Assembly (NCBI GenBank): GCA_012845835.1
Contig: JABAKD010000011.1
Span: forward strand, 11,408,381 to 11,472,380
DNA: 64,000 nt
Origin: Undaria pinnatifida
Lineage: Eukaryota > Sar > Phaeophyceae > Laminariales > Alariaceae
Reading direction: 5' to 3'
Shown here one piece after another: positions 23,101 through 35,100 of this stretch; within the stretch, counting starts at the first letter, position 1; each line of letters begins with the position of its first letter. The position numbers were made by a program, and so were the translations under genes. The notes under the pieces were generated by a model. It did no database searches, was not told the origin of the DNA, and worked only from the letters and a program-made list of their open reading frames with translations.

Positions 23101-26100
23101 ATTACTTCGATCACAAATCGTGCGCCCATGTCGCTGGGGGACCTGTCCACCGAGCCACCGAGGCGTTCAAGCTGTCATGCTGTCGTATTCTGTATTTGGT
23201 GTATTGCTTGACGTTGTTTTCAAACGTGCGCGTACACGCTGCGTTATGAGTGCGATCTGAATACAACTTTCCGCATGCACGCAACATGCAGCAAGCCCGG
23301 TCGAGTACAGCGGTATACCTGGTGGCCACGAGGAGCACAGCACGCTTGAGTTGGAGGCTTCGGAATCAGTGGTGGCGCTGCTGTTATATATATAGTGTAT
23401 TTGAATATTATTTGTGACCTAAACCTCCTAAAAAATCTCCCCCCCCCACCCCCCCTCTTGCTCTCCCTTACTCAAACGCCCCACCAAATATCGAAATCCG
23501 CCACATTAATAAACACTTCACGCACAGGATATCACCTCATTATCTTTCGAGAGCCATCCATGCCGCTGTGTCCCCCCCCCCCCGCCTCGAACGCCCCCTT
23601 CTTCCCCATCACCCGCACCTTCGCCTAGACCTAGCACCACACGTATAACAAACCCCTCAACTAAAGCCCTTCCCCCCCCCCCCCCCCCCCGCCCCCCACC
23701 CCCGCCCCCACCCCCCACCCCAACCCATCCCAACCCCACCCCCTCGAACACTCCACCCTCTCTTTACTCACTGATTGTACGACTTACCCCAGGATATACA
23801 CGATAAACTGATGTATTATTTCCAAAAATGTCACATTTATCCCCTCGAAATAATGTATAGTTTCCAGGCACATATCGAGCTGCCCCCCCCCCCCCCCCCC
23901 CCCCCGCCCGCCCCCAATAATATACTGGTGCCAAAACCGTCAGATTTATCCCCTCGAAAGGATTTATAGCTTACATGCACAAATTGCCCCTTTCCCCCCC
24001 CCCCCCCCCCCCCCGCCCCCCTCCAAACCCGCTCGCTTTTGATCAAAACCAGGCCCCCCCTTTCCCTTCACAGCTGTCAGATTTTGTCCCCCTCAGAAAC
24101 GGGTTTTATAGTTTCCGCGCACAGACTGACTAAAATCATCCTGTTGACCCTGATAGCTACACTGTAGCTGTAAGGGGAGTCGCCGACCTATATCCTTAAT
24201 GAGGACACACAACTCGTAATGCGCGCGATCGGAGTATCACACACAGCTTGCAAAGATGAGTTTCGACGAAATCTTCGATCTCACAGCTGGAGTGTATTTT
24301 AATTTTTATAATAGAGTGTTTGCGAAAATACGTTTCTAAAAATTTACTTGCCTTCCGCTAAAAAAAGTGAATTGCCTTCCCACCGAGTTTTTGGTGTGTT
24401 TGCGCTAGCGGTAAACAAAATCCTGCAGGCGACGCCTCCGAAATTTAGTAGGGAAACGGGGATGTGCGCGATTGTAACATACGTACGAGTACAGCAGCAG
24501 CAGTACGAGTACTCGTAGTATTATACGATATACGAGTACTCGTTGTACGTACTCCAGTCTGGAGCCTCTCGTTTCAGGTGCAGCAGTACCTGGAACACGG
24601 TACATGCAAGCACCCAACAGACTACAAATCAGAGGTATGGCGGTCTGTCTCGCGCGTAAAAAACTCCTTGTGAGCAGAGACTACCTCATTACACGTGCTA
24701 CAAGCAGAGCAACGCCTTCCTCATGCGACGGAAGGGAAGGCGAAGCGCAGTTTCCCCATGGAACGTGGACCTGTTATTGCGAAGCACCACCCTGCGAAGA
24801 ATCCGCAGTGAACGCAGCGGTTTAGGGCAGAGGAGTTTCCGCTCCTCTGCCCTAAACCGAAAGTCATGTCACGCTTCAGTCGCGGTGATGTTGGAGAAGC
24901 GCGGTGGCTGCTGTCGCACAGATGGACCGATACGAATCCTATCTTGCCAGATGCGGCACACGATAGCCGCAATCAAGGCGCGTGGTGTCGCTCTCTTCGT
25001 TGAGGCTCCTCTCCGCGTGCGTGCGTTCGACTCCGCCAGCTGCGAGAAGTTCACCACAGCTTGCAGCAAGCGCTGAATCCTTGGTCACGGACGCAGAGGG
25101 CAGCAACAGACGGTTCATCACCGGCCTGCTGCATATCTCTGATGTTACGCCTGCGCGTCGTGCTCAGGGTACTACCCTCTCAATCCTCCGTGCGTTCGTA
25201 TTAGTAGCTTGTGTTGTGTCGTGACAACAGCGTGGTGCTTCAAACTGGTCCTGCTTAGGGCGCTATAGACCCTTGCAGAGGCGTTCTGCCTCGGACAAAT
25301 GCTCGGTGTGTTGTAGGCCAATGAAACAGAGAGACAAAATTTACCGTAACTTTTGATCAAAACCTACCTTCGACAAAGTACATTTTTGCCTTTTTTTCAA
25401 ATATTTACCGCAAATATTGCTTCGGGACAATTTTTGAAGAAGTAAATTTCTAAAAACGTACTTTCGCAAACACTCTAATATATACCAGTACATACATAAC
25501 GTACCAGGTTTATGTTATACAAAATACTAGTATTATCTGGAAAATAACAGCGGCATAACAATACATCGTGCGTCGTGGGTCGTGGCGGAAGCGCCGTGTC
25601 CCAAGGGGCATATAGATATAATACGAGACAAGCCGTTTTTGGATTTTGGATATCGCAGTGAAAGGTGTAAATATGAAATATGATGCAATGCATGCAACGG
25701 CATATCTACTATTAATACTGTATCAGGTACAGTAGGATACGGCAGTAGTATGCTATACAGCAGTGTACGATATACATCTGTTCGAGTACGCGTTTCCGGA
25801 GACGGTGGACTTTCCCCCCTGTGCTCCACATGTCGTGGGCATGGATCATGGGCCGAAAAACCGAAAAAAAAAAACAATTGTCGAGACTCCAGGCACGAGA
25901 GACGAGCAGAAACCTCAACCTCCAACCTCACCACTACTGTTAATAGTATATTTAGAAGAATGAAAAATACACTTGAGCTGTGAGATCGACCAAAAAGGAT
26001 ATTAGTATATGCAGATATGATATGATATCATACCGGCTCGTACCAGTTGCTACATGTATTTTCGTAACGTGTTTTTTTCTTTACGAGCTGGTGGCATTAT

Positions 26101-29100
26101 TTTATCATATAATAAAGAAAAAAAACGAAAAAAAGCTTCAGCTGTGAGGTCGACCAAAAAGGTTTATTATAAAAATAAAAATACACTGCAGCTGTGAGAT
26201 CAAAGGTTTCGTCGGACCTTATATATGCAAGCTGTGTGTGATATTCCATCGCGCGTATTGCTCGGTGTGTGTCCTCATATGATATAGGGCTGGGCACTGG
26301 CTGACTCAGTCAGCATCGATTATGCTGTGGTAAAAACCAATCAGTATACTGGACTGCAGCAGTATACTGGCCGAGCAATAGCCCCCCCCCGGCTCGTGAG
26401 GGGGGCCCCCGCTGGGGGCCCCGACGCAGGCCCCACAAATACGCATTTATCGCTTCATTTCCCATCACAATCGGGGCTCAAAACTGTGTTGGCCAAGGGT
26501 GGTTGCGGTCACGTACACAGAAAAAATCAAGAAAAAGTCAAGAATAACACATGCAACATGGAGCAATGATGTGACGTTCTTCATGTTGGTGTTCGCGCAA
26601 GTGCATTATAAATCGTTCTGACGTATCATATTTAATATTCAGTACTTACTGCTGTTACTCCATCGCTCCTACCCTTCAAGGCTTGGGGCACCGGGTACTA
26701 GGCTCTCACCAGCAAACAAAACACAGGGAAGCTCTGACGAATAAAATACAAAAACGAAACGAAAAACAAAAACAAAAAAACGAAGGACCGCTACGAGTAG
26801 TCGGTCACGTAACCGGTATCAGGTATCACGTACTCAACGCCGAGAAAGACCCAACCATGAAAAACATGGAAGGAAGGAACGCGTGAAGAATCTCAACGGC
26901 CGCGGGGTGGCGGAGATCTTCTAGCGTACAAACAGGGAAATAGGCGAAAGGAAGGAACGCGTGAAAAGGAGCAACAGCCGGGGGGGTGGCGGAGATCTTT
27001 CAGCGAACACAAAAAAAAATACCCCCAAAAAGTGTCGAGTGAACCACAAAGAAAGAAGGAAATACAACAGGGTTGACAAAAAGACAACATAGCAACACAG
27101 ACGAGCAGCTAAAGGATATACCGCAACTCCGTATCATATACCAGATATGTTCAACGATAAAAATACACGAAATTCTATAAAACAAGAGGTGAACAACACC
27201 CAGAGCGGGGGGGAAAGGGGAGGAAGGGGGGGGGGGGTCGGAGAAGTACTGTAACTCATTGGCCAGCATTGGGTGGATTTCCGTACTATAATATGGCATG
27301 TTCATTGGACGTACGTCAAATAAAAACTACTGGTGAACATACTGGTCGGGTCATTCAGTAGATTATTACTGCCAGTAGATTACTACTGCCAGTACATACT
27401 GAGTCAGTGCCCAGCCCTACATATGCTTGAGCGATATACAGTGGGTACCCCCGTTAAGACCACCCCGTGACAACACCAACTTATATGGTCTTATCCACGT
27501 TTCTGTCTTATTCCGCTTTTGAGACCGCGATGGTCTTATCCTGGGATATGACCGAACGCGGTCTTAGATCGGCTAAAACTGTCACGCACACGATTGCTTG
27601 TAACCGCTTCGCTCGACCTATTTAACTCGAAAGTCACCTGCCGTCGGTCCCGTCCCTGAGAGGCATACAGCATAACGGTAAGAGCAATTCGGAACTTCTA
27701 TATTGTGTGCAGACGTTATCGTCCCGAATTAAGACCGGGTTGGGGGGACAGGAGGCAAAACGGTTTTCGCCGGTTTTTTTTCGTGACAAGCCGGTTTACC
27801 TGGTCTTCGGCCTGTGCTAATGGAGGCCAAAAGTTTAAAATTCCTGAAGATCCCAACCAAACCTTTGCGTGGACGGTCGCCTATGAACCCAATTTTGTAG
27901 ATTTTGTTTTTGGAACTTTCCAGTTTTGCGGAAAAAAACGATTTCTCGCGGCGATCTCGGCCAACATCTGGTTGAGAAATTGTCAAGCAGATCTTGGATT
28001 AGACGCGGCGTAATTTCTCGTGCTCCACACACTTCGTTCGACGAAGTCAACGGCAGCGTCGTGAAATCTGAACGTGGCGAGCTCGTTTGGAGCTCCGACC
28101 CTCCCTTGGTGTAGAGTGCTCACTCTATGGTCGGTGATGTGTGGCGGGCGTCCATCAGGCTTCGGTTTAAAACATACTTGGCGGCTGGTGTGAAAAAAAT
28201 TGAGACAAAACCTCTATCGGCTCCCAACGGACGAAAAAGGTAAATTTGAGCGGCTTGGACGAAAGACCAGAGGACAACATAAGCAATCTCTCACGCCATA
28301 GGTCAAGGATCAACATGAACTCTTCAGCGCTGTCACCTACACTCATGTGGCCTTGTCCGGAACGAAGAGGAGTGATCGTGTGTTATCTCTAACTCGAGCT
28401 CCAAGACCAATCGTATGTGGTGGACACTGTTGATCGAGGCTTGCTGAAAGTTGACCAATTGGGCCGCATGATGAAAAAACAGCCCAACAAAAAAGAAGAA
28501 CGTTTTTGCCCCGTAGCGAAGGTGCTGGACATCTTCCAGCAAATGTTTCCAAAAACAAGTTTAGAAACTTTTTGGTCAAACTATCGGCTTTCCATTGGCA
28601 CTGGCCTCATATCTCCCGAAAAGTCTAAAACCGGATGGTCTTGAAGGGGGCACCCACCTCACTGCACCAGGTATCACGTGTATTGTTGTAGGGCACCTAC
28701 CTCACTGCACGACGTATCGCGTGTATTGTTGTAGGAATGTGTGCTTACCAAGACTATGTATGAGCGGCTGAGGATCATTTCTAACGGATAAAATGTCGCG
28801 AACCGTGACGAAAAACTTTACATTTTCGCGGATTGTAAAAATAAAACGTGCATTTTTCGCGAATCGTGATATTTGTCACGAACCATGACAAGAAAAAAAA
28901 AATGAAAATTTGTACATAAACAATTCATGACAAGAAAACGTGATTTTGTCCTGCGAACGTGACATGACGCCAAAATTACAATATCCTGAATCGTGATTTT
29001 TGTCACGAATCGTGTTTCTTGCGTGCTGTACCTAAAAATGATATGAAGATGTGGAATTTAGTAGTCCGAAAAACGAAACAAAACGAAACAAGAGAGCAGG

Positions 29101-32100
29101 AGCTGAAGATGGAAAGCACCAACGTGCTATCAGTCGTTTTGCGTCTCGCACTGCGCTTTTTCAATGCTTTTGATTATTTATTATTTTATGTTTTGATCGT
29201 GTGATGGAGTTTTCGTCTCAGAGCCCCTCTCGCCCACGCCATTCAGCCAATAAAGTTATATCTGGTATGTCGATGTCGGGTAACGTGTAGGTAACGCGTA
29301 ACGACGTGTAACGTGTTCCGTCAAAACTGTACGATACCAGACATGACGTTTCGACGTCACGCTCGTACCGATCACCTGGCATCGCTGGTGTGGATGATTG
29401 CATTTGAGTAACGATTCATTGGTGTCTGACGTCGTGTGTTTTTATGTGTAGGATAACAGACACGCGGTGTGTCGATTCGTCGTCGGTTCTAATCGTATGC
29501 ACACGGTGTGTACTTCAGAGTGGTCGTTTCACTTGAGAGTCGTCGTTTCCCTACTTGCCTTATAGTGCCGGTATATGTCGGCCAATACCGGCAATACAAC
29601 GGACACCGGCATTATTGGGTATAATACCGATACTTGGTACTACGATAGTACAACGGGTTCCAGTCGTTTCAAGCGATTTCACCGGTATTACACCGGAAGT
29701 AGGCACTAGTCAACCGGCACTGCAACGGCAATAGGCAATAATCAACCGGCACTATTCCGGAAACAGGCGCTGATCAACCGGCACTATCGGGAGACCCTCA
29801 CTGTATACAAGTGCTATGTATTGTACAAATCTCGGCTCCTTCGAAGATCAGGAAACCCCAACCGTCGAAGCTCGCAAGAACCCTCCCAAACCGAGGGCGG
29901 CTTCGTGGTGGGGCGTATGTCGTGTGATGTGCCGTCTTCCCGACGTCCGATACGGTGCGGTACCCGATGCTGCTGGCACATGCACCCATTCGCCTCATGA
30001 ACATTACGACAGACAGTTATAAAAAGTGTTGTCTCACACATCCCAGGCACCCTGGTATCTATTTATAGCCAAGATGCAGCGGCATTGTATACTAGGGTGT
30101 ATGTATGATACGAGTAACATGTTTTGTGTGGTCGTTTCTGCGTTTCTGGCCGTCTCGCGCCCGCTTACGTACTCCGTTTTGCTGTGATATGTTTGTGGTT
30201 TGCTTGTGCTCGACAACCAACCGGTCCCAGGTTTCCGTTTGCCGACCATACCTGCCCCACCCTGGAGTCCGTGGTGGACTTTTGCGAGAGCGCGAAGGCC
30301 TGGCTAGACATGCATGAGGATAACGTAGTGTCTCTCCACTGCAAGGCGGGCAAGGGAAGAGCGGGGATCATGGCGGCGTGCCTCATGGTCCGCTTGGGGG
30401 AGACTGCCAGCGCGTCGGTCTCGAAGTTTGATGAGGTGAAATGGCTTTTGACATCTTGGCATGCTGGCACAGGTTTCTGTGCGCACGTGAAGAATATATT
30501 GCGCGCCTCGACTGTCTTGTACCTGGTGCAGTGGGATACCCGATTTAACAACGTCCAGAATGAGAGAAAGTGGACTAAAGCGCGATCTGATCGGCGGGTC
30601 ACCCCTTCTGACGCCTATATGATACCCAATCTGAGGTAACAGCGGCACCGATGACAACGGTAACACTGGCCTGTTGTATGGGGCTCTTAACCCATTTGCA
30701 ACTCCTAATATAATATTCCTAGTCCAACTCCAAGTGTTTCGTCCCCATGTCGGGACTACGGTGCTAAAAGGGTTGAGGGTTACATCGGGTTCCCCTTTAT
30801 CATACTACTATTTACAGTAGTTTGGTGAGGCGAAATGGCTTGGGATGGGTTCCCATGCTGACGCCGGTTGCTGTGTGAAGTATGAAGGTTGGATTGCGCT
30901 CCTCTATTCTGCATTTCGTACAGTTCGACGAGGTGATATGGCTTGAAACGTCTTGGCATGCTGGCACGGGTTGCTGTGTGGAATGTGAGGGTTGTAGATT
31001 GCGCGCCTCGCCTGTCTTGGGTTTGGCGTGTGTGCGCGCGCCGACGGTAAGTGCGACGTCGTGGTGTGCATTTGCTGCTGGTCTAGACATGGTGCTGCAC
31101 CCACGTTTGACTTGCCACAGCAGCATAAGCCCCTATAGAACCGCACCTTTGTTTTTGTCGACAAGATACTTGGAATTGGTTTAGGCTTATGTGTGCTGCT
31201 GTATAGACTAAACGATAGCCTCGTTTGGGCTGGTCGGTCGGTGTTGCTTGCGCGGTTAGCCCTGGATGAGCCTCTATTTGATTTTTATTTAGTTTCCAAA
31301 GAACTTTTTTATGTTATACCTGGTATGTAGCTCATAGAAACGCCTGTACATGTAGCTCATAGGAACGCCTGTGTCGCCCTATTTCAACTTACGACATTCC
31401 CCTGGGGGTTTTAAGCCAAGCACATCCCGAAGGGGACGCTTGTAAGAGTTAATACTTTTTTTTTGCTCTTGTCTTATATTATCTGCGCATTCTTCTTTCT
31501 CTTTCTCCCTCCCTCGACGTAACTCAGATCGGGGGTCACTGAGAAGGGCTCTTCTCCCCCTCCGCACTACGGTACGCGCCTTCGTTTTTATCGCCAGAAG
31601 ACCTCAGCTATTTTCTTCCCTCGTCAACTCGCAACGAATTGCGCTTACCCACACTGCTCCGTAGGCTCTCAGCAGTCGTTTTCATTTTATTTTTTATTTT
31701 TGCAGATATACTCAAAACTCCGACCCACGTGGGATTCAAACCCCTGAACAAACTCTAGTAGCAAACGAGTTTAACCACTAGACCACCGGGGCGACCGGCT
31801 AATACTGTGTGAATGCAATATTACGGAAGCAAGGCCCTGTCATTGTCACGAGAGTCGCTCGCACGTTCACCCTGCCGCGGTACGCAAGCAACTTTGAATG
31901 CTCAGGTCGGTGCCACGCCCGTTTGCCCCTAACGCTATTGCTGAGCAGACGAGGGTCTCTGACTTGAAAGGACTGACCGTGGTCAATCAACGGAAGTGGC
32001 CGTTTTTATACGAGAGACTCGTCAAGGAGGTGAGGCTCGCTTTAGTGACTGAATTTGGTATTACCAGGCTTTTGAAGATTCATACAGTGGTAACGATGTT

Positions 32101-35100
32101 CAAGGATTTGGATATAGTGGTAAATACTCGAGGGATACCCGGGTAGGTACCCGAGTACAACCAGAACAAGCAGGTTTGATACCCATGTACCCCGGAGTAT
32201 GCACCCTACGAAACACACCCTTGTTTGGCGCTTGTTTACCCCTCAATTGACAATATACCGTTTTTGAAAAGAAATGTAGCAACCACGACGGCCTTGAAAC
32301 ATACCTTGCCTCGTCCTTGGTATCTGGTGTGTACCATGCTGCGATACAAGGCTTCCCTTCGGGATGGGATTGACCTGATATCCCGGGTGCGTCGCAAGTC
32401 GAAAAGGGGAAACACCGGCGTTTCAATGATGTGTATGAGCTGCTACTGTTTTTGCTGCTGCTGTATGCTTCGTGCACCTTTTATGAGGTCCGACGATGTG
32501 TGTTTGATTGTTGATCGCACGTGAAGATGTTGTGGTGTTTCGATCTCCTGCTGTGCACCAACCACACACATACGCCGTGATTACTGGCACAAACGCAAGA
32601 TCTGAAACTCGGCTGCCGTTGTACTCGTTGCTGCTGTGCTGTCGCTTTATACTGATTTCGTGACTGCGAGGCTGGGCGACTGCTTTTAAAAAATCACCGC
32701 TCGTCCTGGTCGTTTTGTGTGCTTTGACAGCACGCACTCCACTCACACATGCCAGTCCATACATACGCGCACACACATGCATACAGAATCACTTTCCGTG
32801 GCTGTCACAGAGGAGTGCTGCTGCTGTTGCTGCTTTGATCGTAGCAGACAGCAGAGAGGGTGGATATAAATGGACTGATAATGTTGTATAGCAGGCGGGA
32901 GGGCGAAGCGGGTATACAAAAGTGTGAGAGCGGAACTGGCTATTTAAAAAGAGCAAACAAAATGTGGGGTTTGCCATGGCCCTGCTCGGCTCAGCAAGGC
33001 GGAACGCAACCTCTTGACAAAAGAGCCAGCTCAGCGACTTTAGATGCTCAGAGCACGCGCCACTGAGCTCGGCCGGGATCCAGACGTGCGTCGTAACGTA
33101 CCAACGAACTCCTTGCTTGCCCCGGGCCGAAAGCGCGAGAAAAAAAACTCGGCCGCTGGAGAACAGCATGCCCAAAAGAAAGGTGCATAATATATCACAT
33201 ACAAACCTGGTATCTAATACACAAACGAACTGCTTTATGCGAAGAGAACCCAAAATAACGCACATCTGGTATTGGAACAGCATGCCCAATAGAAAAGTGC
33301 ATAAAAAAATTACAGATACAAAACTAATAAACAAACGATCTGCTTTATGCGAAGAGAACACACTATAATTACGCACAACTGGTATATATGGCATGTCCTC
33401 GAAAATTAAATAATGGTGTTTATGGGCGTGCCCGCTGTTGGTTATTTTCGTCCTCTGCCGAAAACACACCTCGGATCGATAACGATCTATACTATTAGCT
33501 TCATCTTATACTTATATTACAAGGTTCCCCTTCGGGATGCGGATAACGTGAAACCCCGGGGGCGTCGCAAGGCGAAAAGGGAGACACCGGTAATACACGT
33601 ATAAATATGTTTCCACCTATAATGGTGTTACGCGTATTCACATAGATGAACCCCACTGCTCTTCTTAAAGGAAACGTGTGGCATGAGCTAGCGCATTGCT
33701 CCAAAAAAAAGTAGTACTCAGCGGGAAGAGTTTGATAGCGGTGGGTGCACGTTGTACTCATGTACGCACAAACGAGTTATTAGCGGACAGGGGCTGCTGT
33801 GCACCGTACGTGGAATAGTGCTCGTTGCTATATATAGTACGTCACACGCGCTTGGTGGTAATGGATAGGGTTGACCAGCCAATGTCGGTCGCTCTTGGAT
33901 GTTGTACAATAATTAATTGGTTGGCGGCAACAACTTCGGTATGTGTGGCGTACGTGGTAGGATTTTCCAGGAGTTGGAAGAAGTGTTCAACGCTTTGGTA
34001 CTGTGTTTGAGGGGAACCGAAACCTTGATGTAGTGATATCGTTTATCCCCGTAGAAAGTAGAGCTAGGCTGATAGTGTTCCCGCCTGAACCCGCCACTGC
34101 TTGATGCATGTGGTCAGAAATGTATATGTGTATGATATGTGTACGATAATAGCAACCGACCTAGAACCGATCCACCCAGCCAATCAGATGGCGTCCTGGG
34201 CGCGTGGCGAACGTTGAAATAGAACTGTACCCGATTTTGGCCACAGCAGCACCATGTATATACCTGAGTTTGGCTCTCGCTAATAAGGAGGTATATATCC
34301 TTGATCCCTACCCATGGTTCCACTCTGCCCCCAAAAAATATTTGGTCTGGTCGAGACTCGCGTGCATGCTGCGCTCGCGATGCATGCCACCCTCGCCTCG
34401 CTCGGCGCCATCTTCCAAGCTTTCCCCGCTCTATGTCCCTGTGAGCCCCGCCTCCAGCGCGGAGAGATGCAAGCCGTGCCCTGTGGCGCTCGTTCCAACA
34501 CTCGGCTGCTCCCGGCCTCTACCTCCCACCCTCTACCTCCCAGCCTCCTCCTGCTGGCATCCGCTCTGTCCGGAAATATAATACCGGGATATGTATTTTT
34601 GTTCAAGTAAAAACCGTCCTTATATTCGGACACGTCTAGTTACCCCGCAAGAGAAAAATAAACACACCGCGTCAACCACGCCCACAGACGCTTTCGCTCC
34701 TGCCACGACGAGCGGCCGCCCGCGCGGCGGGAGAGCGCAGGCCGGTTTACCCTTGCCTGCACCCCTGCCCACGCACCCACGTCGAGATCCGGGGCCGAAA
34801 TTATATGTTGTGTCGGGTCTGGCAGACAGATCCGACCCAGAAATTATGCGTTAGATCATACCAATTTTACGATTCCCATCCAGCAACATGATCTGTAGGC
34901 CATGCAGATCGCATAGACCAGGAGTATGTCTTCCCTGAATAGCATAGACCATGAATGGGGGCTGGTCTGTTAGACAGGTGAAACATTACGATCGCCCTTT
35001 TCTGCTTGATCATCCTCGCCACGAACGTCGTGCCCGAACGTCCTTGCATTGCTGCAATGTCTTTTCGGGGGGGGGTTGTGGAGCAGTTGTGGGGTGTGCA

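Larger units (their letters stand above)
18175..30230 (+). other. 12-kb GC-AG intron packed with nested repeats
   Basis: Donor GCAAGT and acceptor GGTCCCAG are fixed by the reading frame on both sides. The intron holds S1 and S2 SINEs, four or more family A copies, a poly-C block, an inverted-repeat transposon, GGTGCGGT repeats and a pogo-like end. No supported gene lies inside. Confidence 0.7.

Noticed and set aside
24721-25076. Frames inside the 1.16-kb transposon as transposase
   Set aside because: Short, antisense to each other, and without recognisable catalytic motifs.
32789-33469. 226-codon minus-strand frame
   Set aside because: It runs through a tandem duplication, giving internally repeated peptide (CTFLLGML twice). 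No recognised motif.
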